Positions 41,676 through 49,877 of a stretch of 64,000 nt of DNA are shown one piece after another. Under the pieces are notes generated by a model, which saw only the letters and a list, made by a program, of their open reading frames with translations, did not search any database and had not been told where the DNA came from. The position numbers were made by a program, and so were the translations under genes. The stretch comes from Azophilus sp965220425. GTDB taxonomy: Bacteria > Pseudomonadota > Gammaproteobacteria > Pseudomonadales > Azotimanducaceae. Location of the stretch: assembly GCA_965220425.1 (NCBI GenBank), contig OZ244830.1, forward strand, positions 3,534,001 to 3,598,000. Direction: 5' to 3'. Numbering within the stretch: the first letter of the stretch is position 1; every line of letters starts with the position of its first letter.

Positions 41676-43025
41676 TCAAAAATCCCAACCCAGCCGCGGC
41701 AGCGGCATGCAGAGCGCTTCGTCCAGCCGTTCCAGAAGGTTTGACGCACCGAAATCCAGCAGCCCGCGCTCGACGGGTTCCGCGGTTCGAAATCCATCGG
41801 TGATGGCCAGGCTCGAGGCCGAGGCGACGCCGAACCACAAGCGGCTGAAGGCGCCCACGGACGCATGCAGGGTGGGCAGGTCATCGCGATGCCCCGGCTG
41901 CGCAAAGGAACCGGAACCGACCGAAATCCAGTAGTCGCCGCCGCAGCCGCGCCAGGGCCCATGCGGGAGATATTCCGAAACCGGGTCGGTCAGCGTCAGA
42001 TTGAACTGCACCTTCTCTCCCGGCCAATGCCGCCGCTCCACGCACGCCGGCACGTCGAGCATCCGCAGTTGCCACCAGGCCTCGGATTGATGAGAGGCGG
42101 CGTAGTCGGATTTGCGCGTGTTGCGGCGGTTGCGAAATGGCTGGTCCAGCAGGCTCTGTAGCTGCACCTCCGGGGGTTCCGGCATCTCGATCAGCGAAAC
42201 CTGGTCGCCGAAGGACTTGAGGAGGCCCAACAGCTCCATCAACTGGTCACCGTCCTGATAGGCGAGCATGTCCACCCTATACGGGCCGTGGCTGACACTC
42301 GAGGCGCCGAGCCACAGGCAATGAGTTAGCGTACCGCCGGTCTCGTAGCCGAATCCGAAGCCGTCGGGACGCAGCCCCAGTTCCGCCTTCATCAACTTCG
42401 GCTCGGGCAGCAGGCACCCCCCGTGCCCGCGGCGGCGCCTCATCATGGCGCCATGGACGGCTCGCCAGTCCTTCCCGGTCAAGCGCTTCGGCGGACGAAA
42501 TGGCGCCTCGATACGCAGGGTAGCCGGATCGAAGCGAATGGTGTGCTCGTAGCTGCCGGTGCCGAAACCGAGCCGATCGTAGAAACCCTGGTCGAATATG
42601 CCGAGAACGGCAACAGCCGCGCCGTCCGATGCCCCGGCGGCGATCTGCCGGGCCGTCAACTGCAACGCGAGTCCCAACCTGCGGGCGATCCGGCTGGTCA
42701 TGACCGCGGTCACCGCGCAGATGGGCAGGTCTTCATTCAGTTCAGGTGCGAGTGCCGGGTTCACACGCGGGTTCCGGCAGGGATTGATGTAGCGCATCGC
42801 GCCGCGGGTGGCATGCACCATGCACTCCGCTTCTCCGTCCAGCGCAGCAGTCAGGCAACTCCCGGTGGAAACGAAATCCGCCAGCGCCTTTTCGCCCGCC
42901 TTGCTGTCGATCCATCCGATCTCGTACCAGATGCGCCGGATCGCCTCGAGATCCCGTTCGCGTTCATACAGTCTGATTTCCATTGGCGGCAGCCTGCAAA
43001 CAGCTTGTCCTTCTGTCAACTTCAT
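41676..43025 (-). CDS. Eis-like GNAT family N-acetyltransferase
   Basis: 449 codons, cytoplasmic. The N-terminal ~150 residues are a GNAT domain with an acetyl-CoA loop-like region (M-T-S-R-I-A-R-R-L-G-L-A-L-Q-L-T-A) preceded by C-A-V-T-A-V. A second GNAT-like domain and a C-terminal sterol-carrier-like domain follow, ending in F. This three-part plan is that of the Eis/Anf2-type acetyltransferases of ~400-450 residues. The acceptor is unknown; homologues act on amines. The start is uncertain: ATGs at 43025 and 42983 both lack a clear ribosome site. Confidence 0.7.
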   Translation of the reverse strand: MKLTEGQAVCRLPPMEIRLYERERDLEAIRRIWYEIGWIDSKAGEKALADFVSTGSCLTAALDGEAECMVHATRGAMRYINPCRNPRVNPALAPELNEDLPICAVTAVMTSRIARRLGLALQLTARQIAAGASDGAAVAVLGIFDQGFYDRLGFGTGSYEHTIRFDPATLRIEAPFRPPKRLTGKDWRAVHGAMMRRRRGHGGCLLPEPKLMKAELGLRPDGFGFGYETGGTLTHCLWLGASSVSHGPYRVDMLAYQDGDQLMELLGLLKSFGDQVSLIEMPEPPEVQLQSLLDQPFRNRRNTRKSDYAASHQSEAWWQLRMLDVPACVERRHWPGEKVQFNLTLTDPVSEYLPHGPWRGCGGDYWISVGSGSFAQPGHRDDLPTLHASVGAFSRLWFGVASASSLAITDGFRTAEPVERGLLDFGASNLLERLDEALCMPLPRLGWDF

Positions 43026-43067
43026 CGTGGGCGGTCGGCGATCTGCAATCCCGCGAACCGGTTCGGG

Positions 43068-44105
43068 TCAGAACTTGAAGCCCAGCCCCAGGCTATAGGT
43101 AACGTCCGTCTTTTCGGCGCCCTCCGGCGGCTTTGTGTCGATCCGGTGATCGACTCGAAAGTGGGTATCGAGGCGATCGCTGACCGCCAGCCGCACGCCC
43201 GTCGAGGCTTCGATGACCTCGCCGCGCCCGCTGTCCGGAATCACCAGGAGGCTGTGCCGGTGGAAGAGCTCGAGCTGCTTGCTCCAGAACAAGCGGTTGT
43301 AGTCCAGTTCCCAGCGCCAGGCCGGATTTTCCTTGGCCCTGGCGCCGATCTCATCGAAGACCGCGCCGACCCCCGTGCCCACGGACAGGGCTCCGAAACT
43401 GTCCTGCCACACCTGATAGCCGATACCGCCGCCCAGGGTAATGCGCAGATCGATGTCCTTCAGTTCGTCGCGGTAGTATTCGGCGTTGCCAAGGGCGAAC
43501 CATTTGTCGGCAAAGAACCGCTTGTAACCGTAGTCGAAGTCGAGTTGCTCCCTGACCCGCACACCCTCTGCTTCCTCGCGGCCGACCAACAGCATCCAGT
43601 CGTGAACCGTCCAGTCGAGCGCCAGCGTCGATTGCACCAGCAAATTGACCGCTTCCGTGTCACTGTTGCCGCTCGAGACGGAAGCCGACAGGTCCGCCTG
43701 CGTGCTCCAGCCGCTGGCCAGATGCGCCAGCGCATCGCCTCTGCGGCTGGCGCTCGAAATTCCAGCGAGATCCAGGGCCTGCGACTCTCCGTGTGCGGCC
43801 AACATGCGCTGCGCCGAGCCTTTGGCCGCGAACTTGCCCTCCACGTACCCGCCGCCGCGCAACCGGACATGGAACTCCACCGGGGAGGTCACCGATTCGA
43901 TGGCATCGAGCCTGATGGGCAGCCGGCCTGCATAGTGGGTATCCAGCAACAGGCGCCCCCCGGAAATGCTGTCGACCTCACCGGTCAGCCGGTCGCCGTT
44001 TTTCAGGGCGACGGTGTCGGCCAGAGCACTCCCGCCCGGCACCGCCGGTAACGACAACAAGACGAGTCCGCATCGGATTGCCAAGGGCACTGCCTTCGAA
44101 AACAT
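43068..44105 (-). CDS. DUF481 family protein (YdiY-like, outer-membrane beta-barrel)
   Basis: 345 codons from the ATG at 44105, preceded by AAGGAAAG; a GTG directly before it is also possible. There is a signal peptide (about residues 1-30, ending A-L-A-D). An N-terminal V-x-L-K-N-G-D-R-L-T-G-E-V domain (residues ~32-70) is followed from about residue 130 by alternating-pattern beta-strands (S-V-S-S-G-N-S-D-T-E...) typical of DUF481, closing with L-G-L-G-F-K-F, an outer-membrane barrel end. Members are often described as salt-induced outer-membrane proteins; the actual role is unknown. It stands alone, 43 bases from the acetyltransferase gene. Confidence 0.85.
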   Translation of the reverse strand: MFSKAVPLAIRCGLVLLSLPAVPGGSALADTVALKNGDRLTGEVDSISGGRLLLDTHYAGRLPIRLDAIESVTSPVEFHVRLRGGGYVEGKFAAKGSAQRMLAAHGESQALDLAGISSASRRGDALAHLASGWSTQADLSASVSSGNSDTEAVNLLVQSTLALDWTVHDWMLLVGREEAEGVRVREQLDFDYGYKRFFADKWFALGNAEYYRDELKDIDLRITLGGGIGYQVWQDSFGALSVGTGVGAVFDEIGARAKENPAWRWELDYNRLFWSKQLELFHRHSLLVIPDSGRGEVIEASTGVRLAVSDRLDTHFRVDHRIDTKPPEGAEKTDVTYSLGLGFKF

Positions 44106-44235
44106 CACAATCTTTCCTTAGTGAGCCGGGCCGGCAAACCGCGCCGGCTCCTGGACCGGTCGAACCCGCATTTGCGCAAAGTCAGGTGAACCCTGTCTGC
44201 GCCGGCAACCGCCGGCCGGGCACTGGATCGCCGAG

Positions 44236-44453
44236 GGCTTAGCAGCCCGTGGTAAAAGTTCCGCGTCGCACCGAGACCGGCGAGACGCCCGGCTGGCAAG
44301 GCGCGAGGAGGGAAAATCTCGGGCATATTCGACCGACGAGCAACGCAGCCAGCCGGGATGCATCGTCGGCCGGGAGCCTTCAGCCAGGGAGCGCGGGGGT
44401 TGTACCCCTTGCATGAATATGCAGTGGAACTTTTTCCACGGGCTGTTAGAGCC
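44236..44453. repeat. MITE-like palindromic repeat after the DUF815 ATPase gene
   Basis: Arms at 44236-44262 and 44426-44453 are imperfect complements sharing the core CAGCCCGTGG and AAAAGTTCC. Inside, a perfect 10-base stem CCCGGCTGGC (44288-44297) pairs with GCCAGCCGGG (44348-44357). No reading frame. The right arm ends two bases from the stop codon of the ATPase gene, and the element fills most of the 345-base gap to the DUF481 gene. Its design (long branched hairpin attached to a gene end) parallels the repeat at 30787, although the sequence differs. Confidence 0.6.
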
Positions 44454-44454
44454 G

Positions 44455-45390
44455 TCATCGACAATTTCGGGAATCGTCACCCTGCAGAAGCGCCCGCCCG
44501 ACCCAGTGACGCGCGAAATGCTCGGCGGTGCGCCCACTGCGCACGCCGCGGCCAAGGGCCCAACTGAGCGATGCTTTCTCGAGTTCGCCGTTCCAATCGA
44601 CCGATATCCCGTTGCGTACGGCCAGCGTCTCCACCCAGTGACGAGCCACCGCCAGATACTCGGTCTGCTTGAAGGGATAGAAAGACAGGCACAGGCCAAA
44701 CCGGTCCGAAAGCGAGATCTTCTCCTCCACGGCCTCCGACTGGTGCAGTTCGCCGTCGACGAAGGCGGCGCCCTCGTTGTCCGACATGTATTCCGGCAAC
44801 AGGTGCCGCCGGTTGGAGGTGGCGTAGACGAGGGTGTTGCCGGACGACTTGAAGATGGAGCCTTCCAGCGCGCTCTTGAGGGTCTTGTAGGAGGAGTCGT
44901 CCGCTGCGAACGACAGGTCGTCGCAGAACAACACGAACCGGAACGGCTCGTCCCGAAGCTTGCGAGCGATATCCGGCAGCGTCATCAGGTGAGTCTTGTT
45001 GACCTCCACCAGGCGCATGCCGTCGGCGGCGTACCTGTTGAGCAGGGCATGCACCAGTGAAGACTTTCCGGTTCCGCGGGCGCCCCACAGGAGCGCGTTG
45101 TTGGCTGGGTAACCCGCCAGGAACTGCCGCGTGTTCTCTTCCAGCAACGCTTTCTGGCGGTCGATCTCCAGCAGGTCGTTCAAGCCGATCTCGTCGCGGT
45201 CGCGGTGTGCGACGAACTCCTTGACGGGCCCTTCACCCCGCCAGATGGCGGCGTTTTCCTCCCGCCAGTCAATCGCCTTCCCTTCCGGCACAATCTGCAG
45301 CAAGCGCTGCGCCAGGGTGTGGGCAACGTCGAGCAGCGCTTTCTGGGGTTCTTGCACCGTCTGTTCGCTCAAATGACCGTTCGCAGCCAC
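44455..45390 (-). CDS. DUF815 family AAA+ ATP-binding protein
   Basis: 311 codons, cytoplasmic. The Walker A motif G-A-R-G-T-G-K-S lies at residues 103-110 and Walker B-like V-L-F-C-D-D-L-S-F near residue 155, followed by the K-S-A-L-E-G, V-Y-A-T-S-N-R-R-H-L-L-P-E and D-R-F-G-L segments typical of DUF815. The function of this widespread family is not established. It is divergent from the GH3 gene with about 190 bases between. The 3' end abuts a MITE-like repeat. Confidence 0.88.
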   Translation of the reverse strand: MAANGHLSEQTVQEPQKALLDVAHTLAQRLLQIVPEGKAIDWREENAAIWRGEGPVKEFVAHRDRDEIGLNDLLEIDRQKALLEENTRQFLAGYPANNALLWGARGTGKSSLVHALLNRYAADGMRLVEVNKTHLMTLPDIARKLRDEPFRFVLFCDDLSFAADDSSYKTLKSALEGSIFKSSGNTLVYATSNRRHLLPEYMSDNEGAAFVDGELHQSEAVEEKISLSDRFGLCLSFYPFKQTEYLAVARHWVETLAVRNGISVDWNGELEKASLSWALGRGVRSGRTAEHFARHWVGRALLQGDDSRNCR

Positions 45391-45598
45391 CGGACACGGG
45401 CTGCAACGCGCCGGTATTCTAACCCGCCCGTCGCGCCAGCGGCGGCGATGATCGCAGTGGAATCTGCGCGATAGCCCGTAGCTGTTGAGCGGTTGCCAAT
45501 GCGGCCGTCACCGCAGAGAACGACTTGGCGCGGTTTACGGATTAACCTTGCCAGGCAAACCCCGGCAGCGGTCGTCAGGCATGCGTCACTCTCCAGGA

Positions 45599-48040
45599 AT
45601 GAAGTCGAAACAGAACCAGGCACAAGCGCTGGTCGCACAGATGTCGCTGGAAGAAAAGGCGGCGTTCTGCTCGGGCAGGAGCTTCTGGCGACTCGAGGCG
45701 CTCGAGCGCCTCGGCCTGCCGTCGGTCATGGTCACCGACGGCCCGCACGGGTTGCGCAAGCAGGCGGGCAGCGCGGACCACGCAGGCCTCGCCGGTAGCG
45801 TACCCGCCACCTGCTTTCCCACCGCCAGCGCGCTGGCTTGCTCGTGGGACCGGGAATTGCTGGCCGAGATCGGCGCAGCGCTCGGCGAACAGTGTGCCGC
45901 GGAGAACGTGGCCCTGCTGCTCGGGCCTGGCATGAACATCAAGCGCCACCCGCTGTGCGGCCGCAATTTCGAATACTTCTCGGAAGATCCCCTGCTCTCC
46001 GGCGAGCTGGCCGCCGCCCTGGTCGCGGGTATTCAGTCCCAGGGGGTCGGCGCCTGCCTCAAGCACTTCGCCGCCAACAATCAGGAACGCGCACGGATGT
46101 TCGTCGATACCCTGGCCGACGAGCGTACCCTGCGGGAAATCTACCTGCGCGGATTCCAGATTACCGTGGAACGGGCGCAACCCTGGGCAGTAATGTGCGC
46201 CTACAACCGGCTGAACGGCGAATACTGCAGCGAACACGACTGGCTGCTGAACCGGGTGCTGCGGGAGGACTGGGGGTTCGAGGGGCTGGTCGTTACCGAT
46301 TGGGGCGCCGCCAACGACCGGGTTCGAGGCATGCCGGCGGGCCTCGACCTGGAGATGCCCGCAAGTGGCGGCGTCAACGACAAGCTCATCGCCGATGCGG
46401 TTCGTGCCGGCAATCTCGACGAGGCCGTTCTGGACAGGAGCATGGTCCGAAACGTCAGCCTCACGCTGCTCGGCGCCGATCTCGCCAAGCGCGATACCAA
46501 AATCGACCAGGCAAGCCATCACGCGCTGGCGCGGCGGGCCGCGACCGCAAGCGCGGTGCTGCTCAAGAACGAAGAGGCCATGTTGCCGCTTGATCCCGCG
46601 TCTTCACTCGCCGTTATCGGGGCATTCGCGGAGCAGCCGCGGTATCAGGGCGCCGGCAGTTCCCGGGTGAACCCTACCCGGCTGGATTGTGCACTGGACG
46701 CGATCCGGGAGATTGCCGCCGAATCGTCTTCGATCACCTATGCGCCGGGATACGACCCGGTGAAGAGCGAAACGGACGCCACTCTCATCTCCGAGGCGGT
46801 TGCCGCGGCCCGCAAAGCGGACGCAGCCGTTGTATTCGCCGGCCTGCCCGGCATCTACGAGTCGGAAGGATTCGACCGGGCCCACCTGAGGCTTCCTGGC
46901 CAGCACAATCGCTTGATCGAGGCGGTGTGCCGGGAGAACCCCGATACGGTCGTCATCCTGTCCAACGGCGCCCCGGTGGAAACGCCCTGGGTCGAATCAC
47001 CCCGGGCAATCCTTGCAACGCATCTGGCCGGACAGGCCGGCGGCGGCGCCATCGCCGACCTGCTGTTCGGCCGCGAGAACCCGGGCGGCAAGCTCGCCGA
47101 AACCTACCCCGCCCGGCAGGCCGACCTGGGTTGCGACCCGTGGTTCCCCGGGACAGGCCGGCAAGTCCAGTACCGGGAGGGCTTGTACGTGGGCTACCGC
47201 TACTTCGACAGCGCGGGCGTACAGCCGCTCTTTCCATTCGGTCACGGGTTGAGCTACACCGCTTTCGCATACCGCAACCTGCAACTTGCGCAGGACAGGG
47301 CGAGCCCCGGCGATGAAGTTCTCGCTTCCGTTGAAATCACGAATACCGGCGAGGTCGCAGGGTCCGAAATCGTCCAGCTCTATGTCAGTGCCCTTGAAAG
47401 TCGCGTCTATCGTCCGGCGCAGGAACTGAAAGCCTTCGCCAGGGTCGCGCTGGCTCCGGGCGAAACGCGGCAGGTGGCCCTGGCGCTGGATGATGCAGCG
47501 TTCGCCGTGTACGACACGGGGACCGGAACCTGGGTCGTGGAGGGCGGCGCGTTCGAGATCCGTATCGGCGCCTCGAGCCGGGACATCCGCCTGACAGCGA
47601 CCCTGCAGGTGACATCGGTAGCGACCGTCAGCGAAGCCGGGCTGGCGGAAGGCCCGGAGATCCGCGACGGCGCCCTGACGGTATCAGACGACAGGTTCGC
47701 CGCGATGCTCGGCAAGCCGGTGCCCCCGCCGGAGCGGCCGACGCCCTACCACCTCAACTCATCCTTGGGCGAGATCGCCGACACCCGGCTCGGCGCCAGG
47801 CTGAAGTCGAAAACCGTCGCCACGTTCCGTGAGAACCTCGGTTCCGACGGCGCCGACGCAACCCTCGACAGGATGGTGTCCGAGATGGTCAACGACCTGC
47901 CGCTGCGGGCACTCGTGCTGCTATCCGGCGGCAAGCCCGGCGTCAGAACGCTGCAAATCCTGGTGGCGGTACTCAACAGGCGCTTTCTCGAGGCATTGCG
48001 CCTTGCCCTCGGCGGTCGGCTACCGTCCCCCACTGCGTAG
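45599..48040 (+). CDS. Glycoside hydrolase family 3 beta-glucosidase
   Basis: 813 codons from the ATG at 45599, where the typical start K-x-x-x-L-V-A-Q-M-S-L-E-E-K-A-A begins; an ATG at 45581 is possible. No signal peptide, so probably cytoplasmic. The TIM-barrel domain holds the nucleophile Asp234 in V-V-T-D-W-G-A and the substrate-binding K-H-F-A-A-N-N-Q-E. The alpha/beta sandwich (~290-530) and a fibronectin III-like domain (~570-650, Y-R-P-A-Q-E-L-K-A-F) follow. About 100 extra residues at the C-terminus after residue ~700 resemble nothing I know and may dock another protein. It hydrolyses beta-linked glucosides or oligosaccharides. Its end overlaps the small minus-strand gene at 48020 by 21 bases. 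Confidence 0.9.
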   Translation: MKSKQNQAQALVAQMSLEEKAAFCSGRSFWRLEALERLGLPSVMVTDGPHGLRKQAGSADHAGLAGSVPATCFPTASALACSWDRELLAEIGAALGEQCAAENVALLLGPGMNIKRHPLCGRNFEYFSEDPLLSGELAAALVAGIQSQGVGACLKHFAANNQERARMFVDTLADERTLREIYLRGFQITVERAQPWAVMCAYNRLNGEYCSEHDWLLNRVLREDWGFEGLVVTDWGAANDRVRGMPAGLDLEMPASGGVNDKLIADAVRAGNLDEAVLDRSMVRNVSLTLLGADLAKRDTKIDQASHHALARRAATASAVLLKNEEAMLPLDPASSLAVIGAFAEQPRYQGAGSSRVNPTRLDCALDAIREIAAESSSITYAPGYDPVKSETDATLISEAVAAARKADAAVVFAGLPGIYESEGFDRAHLRLPGQHNRLIEAVCRENPDTVVILSNGAPVETPWVESPRAILATHLAGQAGGGAIADLLFGRENPGGKLAETYPARQADLGCDPWFPGTGRQVQYREGLYVGYRYFDSAGVQPLFPFGHGLSYTAFAYRNLQLAQDRASPGDEVLASVEITNTGEVAGSEIVQLYVSALESRVYRPAQELKAFARVALAPGETRQVALALDDAAFAVYDTGTGTWVVEGGAFEIRIGASSRDIRLTATLQVTSVATVSEAGLAEGPEIRDGALTVSDDRFAAMLGKPVPPPERPTPYHLNSSLGEIADTRLGARLKSKTVATFRENLGSDGADATLDRMVSEMVNDLPLRALVLLSGGKPGVRTLQILVAVLNRRFLEALRLALGGRLPSPTA

Positions 48041-48406
48041 CGGCACGACGTTGTCCGCGACGCGCTCATAGATCCGTTGCGGCAGCCCGGGGCCGTCGAC
48101 ACCGATCTTTCCGGGGCCGAAAAAACGCAGGTCATGGCGCCTGGCGCCCGCCGTCCTCTCGGAAATCAGCAGCAGATCGTTGCCTTCCAGCAGCCAGCGC
48201 CCCGACTCCATCCGGGCGCTCTCCATGAGCCGGTACCGGCCGCCGTTCAGATCCCCTTCCAGCGCCAGTTCGCCCGCCTCGCAGCGCCAGCGCCCGGGCA
48301 GGTTCAGTTTCTTCAGCCACGCGAGCCGATTGCGGCGCACGCCGCGGATCCAGACTGCGGCGACAAGGGCAACGGCGACGACGATCAGCAGCGATGCCAC
48401 AACCAA
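48020..48406 (-). CDS. Small membrane-anchored hypothetical protein
   Basis: 128 codons with one N-terminal transmembrane segment (residues ~3-20), a basic stop-transfer stretch (R-G-V-R-R-N-R-L-A-W-L-K-K) and a ~90-residue soluble domain rich in short beta-strands. I recognise no family. It converges on and slightly overlaps the GH3 gene. The fit of a clean membrane anchor followed by a balanced soluble domain supports real coding, but length and overlap leave doubt. Confidence 0.5.
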   Translation of the reverse strand: MVVASLLIVVAVALVAAVWIRGVRRNRLAWLKKLNLPGRWRCEAGELALEGDLNGGRYRLMESARMESGRWLLEGNDLLLISERTAGARRHDLRFFGPGKIGVDGPGLPQRIYERVADNVVPLRSGGR

Positions 48407-48519
48407 GCGGTCCTAATAAACCCCGGCCCGAATCCGGTTTTTTGCGGAAACCCGATCCGGCCGCCCCAGCGCCCTGGCCCGCCTGGGGGCCTCCGGGCAT
48501 CGCGGCCAGTCGAGGGCGA

Positions 48520-48807
48520 TCATCTCAACCATTCCCGTTGCACCCCAACCAGTTGCGCATCGACAGAGAACTGCACGGTGCGCTCCACTTCCTCGAGGAT
48601 CCGTTCCACAACCACCGCGTCCGCCGCGGCCGCGATTACCGACCACTCGGAGCGTTGATGCGAATCCTGGTGCCCGCTCTCGCAAACCGCGACGTTCACT
48701 GCCCGCCCGAGCCGGTCCTTCAACCCCTTGAGGCGTCGGCGTTTCTCCTTCAGCGACCGGCAGCCGCCGAAGTGGAACTCGAGTTGCAGAAGGCAGGATT
48801 TCAGCAT
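48520..48807 (-). CDS. DUF503 (YlxP-like) protein
   Basis: 95 codons. The start L-K-S-C-L-L-Q-L-E-F-H-F-G-G-C-R-S-L-K-E-K-R-R-R-L-K is the conserved DUF503 opening, followed by F-N/V-V-A-V-C-E-S-G-H-Q-D and the closing helix V-E-R-I-L-E-E-V-E. Members are small ferredoxin-like-fold proteins of unclear function, sometimes near ribosome assembly genes. Its ATG shares one base with the stop of the upstream acetyltransferase gene (TGATG), so the two are coupled. Confidence 0.85.
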   Translation of the reverse strand: MLKSCLLQLEFHFGGCRSLKEKRRRLKGLKDRLGRAVNVAVCESGHQDSHQRSEWSVIAAAADAVVVERILEEVERTVQFSVDAQLVGVQREWLR

Positions 48808-49337
48808 CAGGGCGAACAGTCAGCCGAAAAATCGGCCCTGTCGATGGAATAGAACACGGAGTCGAGCCCATGCCATTCACGGCGCCCGTCGAACACCATG
48901 CCCAGGCGCTGCATGACGTTCACGGATTTCTGGTTCGGCGTATCGGTCGCGGCGATCACTCGGTCGAACCGGCAGTCTACAAAGCCATGGCGGAGTACTT
49001 CGGTAGCCGCCTCGGTCACCAGTCCCGCGCCCTGGAACCCGGGCAGGATACCGTAGAGGAGTTCCACCGACTCGCCGTCTTCGAACCTCCGGTGGCCGCA
49101 GAAACCGATCAGCCGGCCCGGATTGTCGGCAAAACCGATGGCGAAAAAGCCCGACCCCGTCTCCTCGAAGAACGACAGACTGCTTGCCACGATCTCGGTG
49201 ACACGCTCAACGGAGATGATCTGGTTGTCCCAGAGGTAACGGCGCACATCCGGGTCGGTCCAGAACTCGTGCAGGGGCGAGGTGTAGTCATGGACAATGG
49301 GGCGCAGCACGAGCCGTCGCGTTCGCAATATCGTCAT
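48807..49337 (-). CDS. RimJ/RimL-type GNAT acetyltransferase
   Basis: 176 codons from the ATG at 49337, preceded by GGAGG; the frame extends 13 codons further without support. The pattern L-R-T-R-R-L-V-L-R-P, F-W-T-D-P-D-V-R-R-Y-L, L-L-Y-G-I-L-P-G-F-Q-G-A-G-L-V-T-E-A and N-Q-K-S-V-N-V-M-Q-R-L-G-M is that of RimJ/RimL-like acetyltransferases that modify protein N-termini or small molecules with acetyl-CoA. It is divergent from the lipoprotein gene at 49410 and coupled to DUF503. The target is unknown. Confidence 0.87.
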   Translation of the reverse strand: MTILRTRRLVLRPIVHDYTSPLHEFWTDPDVRRYLWDNQIISVERVTEIVASSLSFFEETGSGFFAIGFADNPGRLIGFCGHRRFEDGESVELLYGILPGFQGAGLVTEAATEVLRHGFVDCRFDRVIAATDTPNQKSVNVMQRLGMVFDGRREWHGLDSVFYSIDRADFSADCSP

Positions 49338-49409
49338 GCAGTCCTCCGCCCGGCAGTTTGCCATAGCTGCGCGCATAAGCGAACATTCCGGCCAACGAGG
49401 CGGTGCTTC

Positions 49410-49868
49410 ATGAATCGTTCAACCACGGTTACTCTCGCGTTCGCCGGCCTGTTCCTGGCCGGTTGCGCTACGCAGGGCGCTCCCGAAGAGCAGCAACAGG
49501 AGCCCCTGTCCGTCGAGGACATTCTCGCCAGCGCGCCCAGGCCCGAGGACTATTCCGACTCGGTCACCTGCCTGCACCGGGATGCTTATACCGACGTCGA
49601 GGTGCTCAACCGGGAACTCCTGCTGTTCCACGGTCGCCGCGACAAGGTCTGGCTGAACCGGCTGCGCCGTGCCTGTATCGGCTTGCGCCGCAATGACGCC
49701 CTTGCCTTCGAAATGCGCAACAGCCGCCTGTGCGATCTCGACACCTTCAGCAGCGTCGAACCTTTCGGCGGACCGCTCGGGCGCACCAGCGCGCGATGCA
49801 GCCTCGGCAAATTCGAAACCGTCTCGCCGGAACAGGCCCAACTGCTCAAGGAAGGGCTATCGCAATAG
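49410..49868 (+). CDS. DUF6491-type lipoprotein
   Basis: 152 codons from the ATG at 49410, with GAGG 9 bases upstream. The signal peptide ends in a lipobox L-A-G-C (Cys19), so it is a lipoprotein. The mature part has a ~25-residue linker and then a domain with L-L-L-F-H-G-R-R-D-K-V-W-L-N-R-L-R-R-A-C-I-G-L-R-R, R-L-C-D and a late Cys (C-S-L-G-K-F), which I associate with DUF6491 lipoproteins common in marine gammaproteobacteria. Paired cysteines may form disulfides. Function unknown. It converges on the mmsA gene with 9 bases between. Confidence 0.75.
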   Translation: MNRSTTVTLAFAGLFLAGCATQGAPEEQQQEPLSVEDILASAPRPEDYSDSVTCLHRDAYTDVEVLNRELLLFHGRRDKVWLNRLRRACIGLRRNDALAFEMRNSRLCDLDTFSSVEPFGGPLGRTSARCSLGKFETVSPEQAQLLKEGLSQ

Positions 49869-49877
49869 CCTGCCTCG

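Noticed and set aside
45493..45798. Short plus-strand frame at the GH3 5' end
   Set aside because: Out-of-frame shadow; the GH3 frame carries all conserved blocks.
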